Shown: one piece after another, positions 25,706 to 34,928 of the stretch
Layout: the number at the start of each line of letters is the position of its first letter
How positions within the stretch are numbered: position 1 is the first letter of the stretch
Source: Sphingobacterium sp. BN32
Lineage (GTDB): Bacteria > Bacteroidota > Bacteroidia > Sphingobacteriales > Sphingobacteriaceae
Length of the DNA: 64,000 bases
Direction of reading: 5' to 3'
Assembly: GCF_030503615.1 (NCBI RefSeq)
Contig: NZ_CP129963.1
Span: 558,001-622,000 of the forward strand
The notes under the pieces: generated by a model
Database searches by the model: none
The model's input: only the letters and a program-made list of their open reading frames with translations
Told to the model about the DNA's origin: nothing
Position numbers and translations under genes: made by a program

Positions 25706-25727
25706 TATTTAAAATGAAAGGGGGCAT
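25706..25727. other. GC-rich palindrome between hemCD and hemB
   Basis: AAGGGGGCATGCCCCCTT is a perfect 18-bp palindrome centred near 25722. Read in the gene direction it is not followed by a clear T-run, so it is more likely a partial terminator, RNA-processing or stability hairpin than a strong stop. Limits are approximate. Confidence 0.5.
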
Positions 25728-25746
25728 GCCCCCTTATATATTGTTT

Positions 25747-27339
25747 TTAATAGTCTAATCCAAATATAGCTTCTGCTAATCCAATTTCATCTGGGGAATA
25801 TGGTAGGGTATAAGGCAATCCCATTTCGCTGATTACTTTCGCGGTACTGTTTCCGATACAGATGATTTTCTGTCCCGGATCGACTAAGTTTTCACGGAAA
25901 TAAGCCTCCACATTGCTAGGGCTTGTGAAGATCAATACATCGGCATTGCTCTTGTCTACCTCTTCTTCAATCACCGTTTCATAGATTGGCATATCGATAA
26001 TCTTCGTATTTTCAGTCAATGCCTTGCGGATCGTCTGCAAAGAGCCTTCAGCACGTGGGAATAATACGGTCTGCCCGTCAACCAATTTCGCAAACTCCGA
26101 ACCTATTCCTTCCGTATTGATACCCAGGTGATCACCGGTGAAATCAGCGGTTCTATTGAATTTACGTAAGGTCTCCTCAGATCCTCTTCCTAATACCGCA
26201 ATTTTTGTCTTTTTCAAAATTAGCGGCTCTAATTTGAAGAAGTGCTCAATGGCATTTCTACTGTTGAAGAAAATCCAATCTGCGCGTTTCAGGATAAATG
26301 AATCCAGTTTATTGATGGTTGGGAAAATACGGATTAACGAACGATCGTCAACCTCAATACTATGTTTCTTTAATGAACGCGCTAAGTAGGAATTCTCATC
26401 CAAATCGCGTGTGATAAAGATTGATGAAGGTAGTTTTCTATCCTTACTGTATTTCGCAAAAATCTTCTCTGCCATACCTTCCGACGTCTCCGATTCAAAG
26501 AACACGCGATCCGGGAAGTCTTCGTTATCATCCGCAATGGAAGTCCATGATTGGAATTTTCCATCTACCTTACGGCAGTAGCTGCCCAGCGGCGCATGGC
26601 ATCCGGCATCAAATAGGTTCAATACCTTACGTTCAACAGCGATTGTTTCGGCAACCTCCGCATCATTGATTCCTTGGAGGATATTGAAAAGCTCTTTGTC
26701 GTCTTCACGGATTTGAATAGCCAATACCCCTTGGGCTGGCGCTGGAACTAACATAATTGGAGATAACTCCTCAATATGAAAATCAGAAAGATCCATGTTG
26801 ATACGGCTGACGCCGGCTTTAGCCAACATAATCGCATCATATTTCTCATCTCTTAATTTCTGAACGCGTGTTTGTAGATTACCACGTAAATCGTCGAACT
26901 CTAGGTCAGGACGAATAGAAAGCAACTGTGCTTTACGACGGTTAGAAGAGGTTCCGATGGTCGCCGCATGCTTTACCGAAAGACGTTTGCTGATATCAAC
27001 ACAGTCTTTATGGATAATCAATACTTCCGAAGGATCCTCACGGTCTGATACCGCTGCGATAATCAATCCTGGAGGATTTACAGTAGGAAGATCTTTATGT
27101 GAATGCACGGCTAAATCAATTTGTCCGGATAGCAATTCTTCTTCCAATTCTTTCGTAAAGAATCCCTTTCCTTCCAGCTTATCCAAACGTAAATGTTGGA
27201 TGATATCGCCTTGCGTTTTAATAATTTTTAGTTCGGCTTCAACACCAATCTCTGCTAATCGATCCTTCACAAAGTTAGCTTGCCATAATGCCAATTCACT
27301 GCCTCGAGTACCGATGGTAAGTTTTCTATTCACGTTCAA
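25747..27339 (-). CDS. hemCD: HemC-HemD fusion: hydroxymethylbilane synthase and uroporphyrinogen-III synthase
   Basis: The 530-residue protein carries two consecutive steps of heme synthesis. Residues 1-300 are hydroxymethylbilane synthase, with TRGSELALWQ (11-20), HSHKDLPT (79-86) and GCHAPLGSYC, where Cys247 carries the dipyrromethane cofactor. Residues about 305-530 are uroporphyrinogen-III synthase, recognisable by FITRDLDENS, WIFFNSRNAIEHFF and VLIFTSPSNVEAYF. The linker is short and there is no stop between. Fusions of this kind occur in Bacteroidota. It lies between hemA and hemB in one operon. Confidence 0.94.
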   Translation of the reverse strand: MNVNRKLTIGTRGSELALWQANFVKDRLAEIGVEAELKIIKTQGDIIQHLRLDKLEGKGFFTKELEEELLSGQIDLAVHSHKDLPTVNPPGLIIAAVSDREDPSEVLIIHKDCVDISKRLSVKHAATIGTSSNRRKAQLLSIRPDLEFDDLRGNLQTRVQKLRDEKYDAIMLAKAGVSRINMDLSDFHIEELSPIMLVPAPAQGVLAIQIREDDKELFNILQGINDAEVAETIAVERKVLNLFDAGCHAPLGSYCRKVDGKFQSWTSIADDNEDFPDRVFFESETSEGMAEKIFAKYSKDRKLPSSIFITRDLDENSYLARSLKKHSIEVDDRSLIRIFPTINKLDSFILKRADWIFFNSRNAIEHFFKLEPLILKKTKIAVLGRGSEETLRKFNRTADFTGDHLGINTEGIGSEFAKLVDGQTVLFPRAEGSLQTIRKALTENTKIIDMPIYETVIEEEVDKSNADVLIFTSPSNVEAYFRENLVDPGQKIICIGNSTAKVISEMGLPYTLPYSPDEIGLAEAIFGLDY

Positions 27340-27440
27340 AGATTTACAAATGAATGATTCGGTTGCAAAGTTAAGGAAATAGGGAATTAGTTCCGCCCTT
27401 TTAATGTCAGAATACCGAATAATTTATGAAAATTTTAAGA

Positions 27441-28682
27441 CTAATTGCTCTCTGATTCTGCAGATTTCACTAGGATCTCTTTCGCCATTACCATAGGTAC
27501 TTTGATGTATTTTTTCTCCATGTAATTAATGACTTTATTCAGAATTTCACGAGCTTGAGGGTCAAGTTGTTCTACCTCATTTGCAAACACTTCCGTCATC
27601 GCCATCGAACGAATTTCCTTAATCTTTTCAGGAACTTGTTTCATAGCTACTTCAACGCGACGTTGCTTCAAGATAGGTAAGAACTCCTTAATATTCTGTG
27701 CGATAATCTCCTCGGCATTCTCCAACTCATCATATCGCTCTTGGATATTCTTCTCCGCAATTTGTTGTAAACTGCTGACTTCGATATAGTGAATAGGATA
27801 TTTAGCAATAACTGCCGCATCGATATCGTTAGGAACCGCTAAATCTACAATGACTTTTCTATCATCCTCGCCATTCAGCAAAGAAGCGTAAAGTTCTTCG
27901 TTAATAATTGCTTCAGGCGCACCTGTACAAGTAATCATAACGTCGAAACCTTTTTTATAATTCTTCAGCTCGCTTAATGGATAAGCCTGTCCCTGCAATT
28001 CCTTAGCTAAAGGCTCTGCGTTGGCAACGGTTCTATTGAAGATGGTAAAGTTACTGTATTTATGTTTTCTAAGGTATTTCGCTAAATTTTGATTGGTCTC
28101 ACCAGAACCGATAACCAGAATTCTTGGGTTTTCTGATAATTTAACCTCACGAAGCTTGCGGTATGCTAGAGAAACAACCGAAATTGGATTACGTGAGATA
28201 TTGGTGTAGGTATAAACTTCTTTCGCTGTCTTTACCAAGCGATCCATCATTAAACGAAGGAAATCGCCGGTGAAACCTGCAGCTCTGCAGCGATCGTAAG
28301 CACGACGGATCTGCGCTAAGATTTCTTTCTCTCCAACAACTAAGCTCTCTAAAGAACATGATGTGCGGAACAAGTGGTTCAATGCATCCAAGCCTTCATA
28401 TTTATCAACTTGACCCAGATAGCATTGCATACGTTCAGCAGGAACGCAGAAGTTCATTTTGTCTAGAAACTGCACTACAAAATCATCGTTCAGCTCGTGC
28501 GCACCATAGAACACAAACTCTACGCGGTTACAAGTACCGATGTAGAAAATTTCCGAGATGTCTAAACTGTTTTTAAGGTTAATAAGGCGGCTATCCAACT
28601 CCTCATTGCATATAACCAAATTCCCCAAATCTTTTAGATCGACATGTTTATGGGTAAACGCTATAACTTTTAAATTCTTCAA
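27441..28682 (-). CDS. hemA: Glutamyl-tRNA reductase
   Basis: HemA (413 residues) reduces glutamyl-tRNA to glutamate-1-semialdehyde, the first committed step of the C5 heme pathway. The catalytic cysteine is Cys51 in GTCNRVEF. SCSLESLVVGEKEILAQIRRAY is the family's substrate segment, split here at 109-130, and VIGSGETNQNLAKYL is the NADPH-binding motif. The C-terminal half is a long dimerisation helix. It is the first gene of the hemA-hemCD-hemB set and has a promoter-like sequence 30-65 bases upstream. Confidence 0.96.
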   Translation of the reverse strand: MKNLKVIAFTHKHVDLKDLGNLVICNEELDSRLINLKNSLDISEIFYIGTCNRVEFVFYGAHELNDDFVVQFLDKMNFCVPAERMQCYLGQVDKYEGLDALNHLFRTSCSLESLVVGEKEILAQIRRAYDRCRAAGFTGDFLRLMMDRLVKTAKEVYTYTNISRNPISVVSLAYRKLREVKLSENPRILVIGSGETNQNLAKYLRKHKYSNFTIFNRTVANAEPLAKELQGQAYPLSELKNYKKGFDVMITCTGAPEAIINEELYASLLNGEDDRKVIVDLAVPNDIDAAVIAKYPIHYIEVSSLQQIAEKNIQERYDELENAEEIIAQNIKEFLPILKQRRVEVAMKQVPEKIKEIRSMAMTEVFANEVEQLDPQAREILNKVINYMEKKYIKVPMVMAKEILVKSAESESN

Positions 28683-28713
28683 AGCCTAATATTTCGCCAA
28701 TAATTTTGTTATG

Positions 28714-28747
28714 CAAATGTAGATTAAAACAACATGCTAAATGTCAA
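28714..28747 (-). promoter_or_regulatory. Candidate promoter for hemA
   Basis: Read on the minus strand, TACATTTG (28714-28721) fits TAnnTTTG and TTGA (28744-28747) is 22 bases upstream. Confidence 0.45.
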
Positions 28748-29013
28748 AAATCTGTCAATACAGTGAATTTAGAACGATTATAAATAGTGTTAAGAAAATG
28801 TTAAAATGCTGAAATAAAGCCTATTCTGAATAGTTTTCCTGAAAAATGTGATTACAATCATAAACACGAAAGACAATAAATGACGAACAACACAGTTTTA
28901 AACTAAGGATTTGCAACAATTATAGCAGCTAAACCCCTAATAACGGTACTTATTCCCACAGATTTTTCTTATTAAATAAGCTTTAAATGCTCATATTTGT
29001 TTAAAATTAGCTT
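28748..29013. other. Divergent intergenic region, no gene seen
   Basis: This AT-rich stretch separates hemA from the divergent small membrane-protein gene. I see no open frame with recognisable content, no tRNA and no strong hairpin. It must hold the promoter of the plus-strand gene; CATATTTG about 20 bases before the start is a poor match to the consensus. Confidence 0.5.
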
Positions 29014-29403
29014 ATGAAAGTTCTATTGAAACCACTTGCACTAGTAGGATTCGTCGTTGTTTTCCTATCCTCTATATTTTGTCCATTCTTAAACATTCCG
29101 TTGAAGAAAGATTGGAACCTATATCAGGTCGATACCGCTCTGTTTTTAATTACCATGGGTATCCTAGGATTAAATGTGTTACTATTCTTTATGCGCAAAT
29201 TAAAAGCTTTCCAAATTTCCAGCATTGCTTTGCTTGCCTGGCTGGCATTAGCGCTCGCAGCAGTGTACTTCCAAATTAATAACTATTTCGGGATGAAACT
29301 CATCGACGGCTTAATCTCCAAAGCAGTTACGCTAAGCTGGGGATGGATAGTGATCTTTGTAGGGGCAGTCTTGATTTTGCTTAGTGTAAGAACGAAGGAT
29401 TAG
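29014..29403 (+). CDS. Four-helix membrane protein, unknown function
   Basis: A 129-residue protein with four hydrophobic segments (about 8-24, 38-60, 66-86 and 103-125) joined by short loops. I recognise no family. Its TAG stop at 29401 is immediately followed by repeat A, whose GGCGCC hairpin serves as terminator. Confidence 0.75.
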   Translation: MKVLLKPLALVGFVVVFLSSIFCPFLNIPLKKDWNLYQVDTALFLITMGILGLNVLLFFMRKLKAFQISSIALLAWLALALAAVYFQINNYFGMKLIDGLISKAVTLSWGWIVIFVGAVLILLSVRTKD

Positions 29404-29563
29404 TTTAGACATAAGATATTAGACATCAGATATTAGAGCATGGCGCCGCATAGGCGCCTTTTTTATTGGCGATTATTTCTTTGAGTCAATCAAGGAAGGG
29501 TTAAAAGATAGACAGGATGTGGCGTCATAGGTCTTTATACTAAGTACTAACTACTAACTACTA
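29401..29563 (+). repeat. Dispersed repeat A, copy 3
   Basis: Beginning at the stop codon TAG, the stretch has TTTAGACATAAGATATTAG units, the hairpin GGCGCCGCATAGGCGCC with T-run (29443-29464), TTATTGGCGATTA, AAGGAAGGG / GACAGGAT units, then CTAAGTACTAACTACTAACTA ending in the complement of the TAG stop of the convergent MscS gene. It fills the whole gap between two genes. Confidence 0.75.
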
Positions 29564-31336
29564 TTTCCGATTCATAACATGATAGCTTGGGGATAATAGC
29601 TCGATCTGTTCGCGATGGAAGACCTCCTGAATATTTTCTAATAGGTTGCTGTAGATGACAGCCTGCTTGCTTGGCTGTTTGGTGTATGCATTGATGGTAT
29701 AAGAAATATTATTGTCATTTAGGTTTGTTTGCAAAACAAAGGGTTCCGGTTGCTGTTCAATGTGGACGGTCATAGATGCGGCTTCTATCAATAGGCTATA
29801 TACTTTTTGCCAAGGTACATCATAACCTATCGTCACACTATAGTGGACAATCAATCCAGGGTTTTCTTTTTTCGCTTGATTTGAATAATTGACGGTTGTG
29901 CTGGAAAGTACCATGGAGTTAGGTACCGTAATTTCCTCATTCTTGATGGTCTTGATACGGGTTACGAGCATGGACTTCTCTAAAACATCCCCAACCGCTT
30001 CTCCGATCTTCACCCGATCGCCGATCTGAAAGGGACGCATATAAGTGATGACCAAGCCGGCAACAACATTGGCGATGGCGTTGGAGGAACCCAAAGATAC
30101 CAGTATGCCGATGAATACGGTAACCCCTTGAAATGCTGGTGAGCTTGAACCCGGCAAATAAGGGAAGATCAGTACCAACATAAATGCATAAAGCACAAAA
30201 CGCAGAATATTAAAGGTTGGTAAGGCCCAATCCGAATGGAAACCATTTAAATGTATGTTTCCTCGCTGCAATTCATGAAAAACATAGCGTGTAAATTTTA
30301 CCAGATACTTAAAGATAAAGAATATCACTGCTACCCGGAACAGGTTTGGCAGATAATCAATGACAGAGAGCAGAACAATTTTAAGTGGGTTAAGAATCCA
30401 GCCTAGAAGCATATCTGTCCAAGACTCTGTTTCTGGAAATATGCTGAAGAGTAATGGTAGCGTGAGATAGATACTGAGCAATAAAATGATGATGTGCAGA
30501 ATTGCATTTACGCGCAATAAAGCCTGTTCTATGTGCTCTGCTTTTATAATTTTTAGTTTGCGCATTCGGCGGGCAGAAAGCAAACGTTCTTTCCCCATGC
30601 TGATCTTGCTTGCCACAAATCTGAAAAAGCGATTGATGAGAAGGACCATGCCGATCATCAGCAGAAGAACAAGCGCCGCAAGGCCGATACGCTTAGCAAG
30701 ATTAAGGAAGCTGTGTGCCTCGCGCTGCTTGACCACGCTTTCCTTTATTTTACTGATATAAGATTCTGCGAGCTCACTGCTGCTTTTGTTCACCCAAAGG
30801 GCATCCAATAGCCCAACACTTATAATGATGTTTTGGCCATTATAAACAATATCATAGCTCTCTTCGTTCTCCAAAACGGTTAATAATTCGGGGTCGAAAT
30901 TGGGCGCGTCGAATAGCTGATAAATCTTCTGCGATATAGCGGCTGCACGATCTTTCGCGTCGAAAGAGCCTATTCTGGTATATATTGAAAATAAAGTGTC
31001 TTGATACAGCATGACCGGATAGCCAGGCGTGGTGCTCTTCAATTTATTAATTTTTGACAAGAGCGATGCTCGCTTTAAGGAGTCCGACTTTCTGGCTCGG
31101 CTGTCCATCGTCGGTTCCTCCTTAGCTAATGCTGCTTGCGCACGAATGTCTGCAATGGCTTTTAATAGCTCTGCCTGTGCTGTCGAGTCGCGATCCGATT
31201 GTATTTTCGCTTCCTTCAATAGCAGGTCTTCACTGCTCGTATTTAAAGCGATAGAATCCGCAGACTGCGCAAGCGTAGCAAACGAGAAGATGATTATTTG
31301 TAAGACACAAAAAGAGATAAAGGTTAATATTCGCAT
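29561..31336 (-). CDS. MscS-family mechanosensitive ion channel
   Basis: A 591-residue inner-membrane channel with an N-terminal signal peptide (FISFCVLQIIIFSFATLAQS), a roughly 170-residue periplasmic part and several helices. The MscS core follows near residue 370: the pore helix region FQGVTVFIGILVSLGSSNAIANVVAG, read in parts, then the beta domain RPFQIGDRVKIGEAVGDVLEKSML. It releases solutes on hypo-osmotic shock. It is larger than E. coli MscS, like the bigger paralogues with periplasmic extensions. Its stop codon TAG runs into repeat A. Confidence 0.9.
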   Translation of the reverse strand: MRILTFISFCVLQIIIFSFATLAQSADSIALNTSSEDLLLKEAKIQSDRDSTAQAELLKAIADIRAQAALAKEEPTMDSRARKSDSLKRASLLSKINKLKSTTPGYPVMLYQDTLFSIYTRIGSFDAKDRAAAISQKIYQLFDAPNFDPELLTVLENEESYDIVYNGQNIIISVGLLDALWVNKSSSELAESYISKIKESVVKQREAHSFLNLAKRIGLAALVLLLMIGMVLLINRFFRFVASKISMGKERLLSARRMRKLKIIKAEHIEQALLRVNAILHIIILLLSIYLTLPLLFSIFPETESWTDMLLGWILNPLKIVLLSVIDYLPNLFRVAVIFFIFKYLVKFTRYVFHELQRGNIHLNGFHSDWALPTFNILRFVLYAFMLVLIFPYLPGSSSPAFQGVTVFIGILVSLGSSNAIANVVAGLVITYMRPFQIGDRVKIGEAVGDVLEKSMLVTRIKTIKNEEITVPNSMVLSSTTVNYSNQAKKENPGLIVHYSVTIGYDVPWQKVYSLLIEAASMTVHIEQQPEPFVLQTNLNDNNISYTINAYTKQPSKQAVIYSNLLENIQEVFHREQIELLSPSYHVMNRK

Positions 31337-31427
31337 TGTTTTGGCAATAATGAACTGCTAAAATAATGAAAAATATTTCCTATAACGAGTTTTAAAGAAA
31401 TAATAAGAAAATTATCGCTATTCTATG

Positions 31428-32066
31428 CTATTTTGGACGATGCGAAATAAAATGTGCTTTCAATTTATCCAAGCCGATATTCTCTTCAATCTTATCCAAC
31501 TCCCATAACCAGGCTTTATCTGGCAGTACCTCGGATCGTTCTTTCGAGTTGATCAGATCTAAAGCCTTCACTTTGATTGTTTTTTCAATCGGTGGGACTT
31601 CGTTGTGCTGACGTCTAGACGTGCGCAAGATCTGAAATTCCAGATTTGGCCATTTATGAATATTAGCGAAATTCGCAGTATAGATCTGATGATATTCGCG
31701 GGCGGGAATAATATTGTTGTAGATACCTGTGCATTTATTGCCATTGACCTCCTTCACGGCAACTAAAAGTTCATAGCTTGTTTCATTGGCGATAAAAAAC
31801 TTCACTAAGCCTTCTTTTTGTTCGCCCGTCAAGGCTAGGAAGATACCTTTGTCAATAAACTTTGTAGTCGTATTGACCTGCTGCGGTTCCTCATCTTCCT
31901 CCATACGCATATTGCCATGCACTAAAGTGATCTTATCTTGCATAACGGGTATCTCAAAGCCTGTATCGTCCGTTACCCCGACTAAGCCGTTCGCCATAAA
32001 AGCGGTAATATGTCCTTCAATTGGTTCGTCTACGAACCGTACTAAATCGCCTATTTTAAAATTCAT
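31428..32066 (-). CDS. DUF2027 protein without the C-terminal Smr domain
   Basis: The 212-residue protein begins with the DUF2027 N-terminal segment (IGDLVRFVDEPIEGHITAFMANGLVGV) and has the middle region with GIYNNIIPAREYHQIYT. Family members I know of are longer and end in an Smr endonuclease-like domain with an HGKG motif; here the protein stops at HFISHRPK and the bases beyond show no Smr remnant. It overlaps the aminotransferase stop by 4 bases, so they are coupled. Function unknown. Confidence 0.7.
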   Translation of the reverse strand: MNFKIGDLVRFVDEPIEGHITAFMANGLVGVTDDTGFEIPVMQDKITLVHGNMRMEEDEEPQQVNTTTKFIDKGIFLALTGEQKEGLVKFFIANETSYELLVAVKEVNGNKCTGIYNNIIPAREYHQIYTANFANIHKWPNLEFQILRTSRRQHNEVPPIEKTIKVKALDLINSKERSEVLPDKAWLWELDKIEENIGLDKLKAHFISHRPK

Positions 32067-33148
32067 CTCAATTTATCTATAGTAGCTATTAATCTGTGTA
32101 TGTCTTCGAGCTTATTGTATAAATGTAGCCCAATTCGAATGCCTGTTCCACGTGGGAAGCATTTTATGCCTTCTGCCAATAGTTTTGGGTAGAGTGCTTG
32201 ATCGAGTTGAATATTGATCAAAGCAGAGCGCAGTGGTCGGCGTGCAATTTCCGGTAATAGTAGGTCGCGCTCAGCAAGTAAACTATAGGCCTCATCGCAA
32301 AGTGTCGTTATATGTTCGCCGATTGCGTCAAACCCTAATTCTTCGAATAGCAGCAAGGATTCTTTCAGCGTACCTTGGCTCACGGTGTCCACATGTCCTG
32401 GCTCGAAAAAAGTGTCCAAAACGCTTTTATTGCTCCAGAAATCAGTGCTGGGTCTGGGAATACCTTTTAGTCCTAGCTCCAATGCCGCTTGTAGTTTTTG
32501 GTTCAACAACAAAAAACCGTTACCAAATCCCGAACATAACCATTTATAACCGCTGCAGGATAAGGCATCGATGCCTGAACGGTCGAATGCGAAATCCTCT
32601 GTGCCCAAATATTGCGAACCGTCAGCAATGATCCAGATATCAGGATATTCCTCTTTCAAGCGCCTAAAAAATCGTGGGTCTATCTTTAATCCGCTGATAT
32701 ATTGAACGATGCTGATCAATAATACATTGGGTTTATAATCCTCGATTGCTTTCAGGATATTTTCTTCGACCTGCTCATCCGCTTTAACGGTTTTATAGGC
32801 TAAGTTTCGTGAAATGATCGGGTAGAGGATTGATGGATACTCGCCCTCCAATGCCAAATAACGGTAATCTTTCGGCAATAAGTCGATGAGCGTAGAATAG
32901 CCGAACGAGAAATTTGGCGTCAAATAGACTTTATGTTCAGCGGTGTGAAAAACCCTTGCAATGGTATCCTTTACGGTGCTCAGAAAAGCAGTTTGCTGAT
33001 CGCGTAGATCCGTATCCACCCGGAAGAATTGCTCTTCCCAAGTTCGTCGCCAGTGCAAGCTGCGTTTCGGAATTAAACCATTCCCCGAACTATTGACATA
33101 GCAAATATCTGCAGAAAGGTTAAAGTGTTCGCTGAAAGTCATAGGCAT
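32063..33148 (-). CDS. Class V aminotransferase
   Basis: A 361-residue PLP enzyme of the class V (NifS/Csd-like) fold. The PLP lysine lies in SCSGYKWLCSGFGNGF near residue 190, and the aspartate that pairs with the PLP ring in ADGSQYLG about 25 residues earlier. It lacks a conserved C-terminal cysteine of desulfurases, so it is an aminotransferase or lyase of unknown substrate. The N-terminus overlaps the end of the aat reading frame by 29 bases; MTFSEHF at 33142 is another possible start. Confidence 0.82.
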   Translation of the reverse strand: MPMTFSEHFNLSADICYVNSSGNGLIPKRSLHWRRTWEEQFFRVDTDLRDQQTAFLSTVKDTIARVFHTAEHKVYLTPNFSFGYSTLIDLLPKDYRYLALEGEYPSILYPIISRNLAYKTVKADEQVEENILKAIEDYKPNVLLISIVQYISGLKIDPRFFRRLKEEYPDIWIIADGSQYLGTEDFAFDRSGIDALSCSGYKWLCSGFGNGFLLLNQKLQAALELGLKGIPRPSTDFWSNKSVLDTFFEPGHVDTVSQGTLKESLLLFEELGFDAIGEHITTLCDEAYSLLAERDLLLPEIARRPLRSALINIQLDQALYPKLLAEGIKCFPRGTGIRIGLHLYNKLEDIHRLIATIDKLR

Positions 33149-33788
33149 TGATTTCTTGATGTTGTATGATTGCTAAAAACTCTTCCTGCGGAATAAGGGT
33201 TGCGCCCATGCTTTCCAAATGTGCTGAATGAACCTGACAGTCGATCAGGGAGATTCCAAAATCTTCCGCTAGACTTATCAAGGCTACCTTCGACGCATTG
33301 GACACTTTGGAAAACATGCTTTCGCCGCCAAAAACATTCCCAACTTTAACGCCGTATAAGCCACCTACAAGCTGATCTTGTTCCCATACCTCGACACTAT
33401 GCGCATAACCATGTTCGTGGAGCGAGATATAGGCGGCTTTCATCTCCGGTAAGATCCATGTTCCTTGCTGACCTTCGCGTACAATCCGAGCGCATTGATC
33501 GATCACCTGTTCAAATGCCTAATTATAGGTTACCTGAAATCTCTTGGATCGTAGTACTTGGCGCATACTTTTGGAAATTTTCAAATTTCCCTTCAGTATC
33601 ACAAAGCGCTCATGTGGCGAATACCAAAGAATGGGTGTGTCTTCGTCATACCAAGGGAAAATACCGTTTTGATAGGCTAATAACAAGCGCTCTTCCGATA
33701 AGTCGCCTCCGATGGCTAATAAGCCGTCTTCGTCCGCCAAGCGCGGATGTGGAAAAGCCAATTGTGCTTCATCCAATAAATAAGGCAT
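33120..33788 (-). pseudogene. aat: Leucyl/phenylalanyl-tRNA-protein transferase, interrupted by an in-frame TAG
   Basis: Read from 33788 the frame encodes a standard Aat start ([46 protein letters not shown]) up to QVTYN. It then meets TAG at 33519-33521 and continues in the same frame as AFEQVIDQCAR, GTWI, AYISLHEHGYAHSVEVW, GGLYGV, GESMFS and a normal end. The family expects Gln at the stop position, so a single CAG to TAG change would explain it. The restored protein would be about 222 residues, normal for Aat, which adds Leu or Phe to N-terminal Lys/Arg for the N-end rule. It lies 13 bases after rbfA. A true lesion, a sequencing error and readthrough are all possible. Confidence 0.85.
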
Positions 33789-33801
33789 GCGTTAGGCTAA
33801 A

Positions 33802-34176
33802 CTATTCTTCCGGTTGACGAGGCTCCTTGCTGATTTCCTCAAATATTTTGTCCATATGTTCCACGTACTCGTTAGTGTCGTCTAAGAAGAACTCCAAGTT
33901 CGGAACAATGCGCGCTTGATTTTTGATGCGTGCGCCAAGTTTATAACGTATCTCGCTAGTTTTTGAACGAATGCTATCAATATCAGCTTTCGCAGTATTT
34001 GTGTTCAAAAAACTGAGAAATACGCGAGCAATGGAGAGGTCAGGCGTTACACGCACTTTTGTTACGGTAATAAAGGCACCAGGAGCCCACGAATTCCCCT
34101 CTCTCTGAAACATCTCTGCTAAATCTTGCTGAATTACGCCGGCAAATCGTTGCTGTCTTTTACTTTCTGTTCCCAT
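33802..34176 (-). CDS. rbfA: Ribosome-binding factor A
   Basis: RbfA (124 residues) binds the free 30S subunit and helps mature the 5' end of 16S rRNA. The KH-like core is seen in SKRQQRFAGVIQQDLAEMFQ, FITVTKVRVTPDLSIARVFLSFL and IRYKLGARIKNQARIVPNLEFFLDD, read in parts. Length and start are typical. It leads a minus-strand set that continues through aat, the aminotransferase, the DUF2027 gene and MscS. Confidence 0.95.
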   Translation of the reverse strand: MGTESKRQQRFAGVIQQDLAEMFQREGNSWAPGAFITVTKVRVTPDLSIARVFLSFLNTNTAKADIDSIRSKTSEIRYKLGARIKNQARIVPNLEFFLDDTNEYVEHMDKIFEEISKEPRQPEE

Positions 34177-34356
34177 AATGATATTGAATCTGAAAACGTT
34201 TCATTACGTTTACAATTACACAAATATAGGGATTTAAAAAAAATGCTTTGTTATCTCCTTTCAATATTATGTAGAGTTTGCCGTAAAGAGACTGGAAGGA
34301 CAAGGCTTGGTTAGGCTTAGGCAAGAGCTTGATTTGGTCTTGCTTTTAGTAGAGCT

Positions 34357-34410
34357 AATGTATAACCAAATCATAGCCCTTTCAGAGCGGCTTTGATTGG
34401 GTTATACATT
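34357..34410. repeat. Imperfect hairpin, 22-bp arms
   Basis: The arms AATGTATAACCAAATC... and ...GATTGGGTTATACATT pair over 22 positions with two mismatches, enclosing a 10-base loop. No T-run follows on either side. ATTGGGTTTACATTGGGTTT direct units follow it. Confidence 0.7.
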
Positions 34411-34497
34411 GGGTTTACATTGGGTTTGAAAGGGGAGTGAGATGAAGAAGGTAGTATGGAGTGTCGTTGGATATAAGGCGTTAGATTTTTGAGTGTT

Positions 34498-34545
34498 GTC
34501 TGAACCAGGAAAGGAAGGGTTTTTAGGATTATCAGGATCGGATAT
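34498..34545 (+). repeat. Fragment of dispersed repeat A
   Basis: GTCTGAACCAGGAAAGGAAGG followed by AGGATTATCAGGATCGG (allowing changes) matches the purine-rich part of repeat A, without the GGCGCC hairpin in front of it. Confidence 0.6.
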
Positions 34546-34928
34546 GCTGTGTGATGAAGGACAGGATCAGCGGTCAGGTAATGTGACATATGATGCATTG
34601 TGTTTTTTCTAGGAGATGTTTAGTGAAACGTCTCTACACATTGGCGTCCATTTGGCGCCTATGCAGTTTTGAACTATATAGGCGGGAATCAGATTGGAAA
34701 GGAATCAATCCGATGAAATATTATCGTAAGATTATATCTGCACAGGGAGAGGTCACAAAAAAAGTTAATCTATCTATCTATCTATCCAAACAGCGGAAAG
34801 TGTTTGGGGTTATATCAATACCCGTAACAAGTCTACTATTGGTTGGGAATGTGAAAAAACAACTATTTGATGAATGTAGCAAGTTTCGGGTTTTCAGACA
34901 TCTGCTATCTACCGTTTTAATTGGATAT

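Larger units (their letters stand above)
34177..34928. other. Gene-poor gap with inverted repeats and repeat fragments
   Basis: The 750 bases hold an imperfect 22-bp hairpin at 34357-34410 and a fragment of repeat A at 34498-34545. There is also a stem AGATGTTT/AAACGTCT near 34611-34634, a GGCGCC motif near 34653, and about four TCTA units at 34769-34785. No open frame with family-like content is visible; longer frames here are poor in coding character. Confidence 0.6.
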
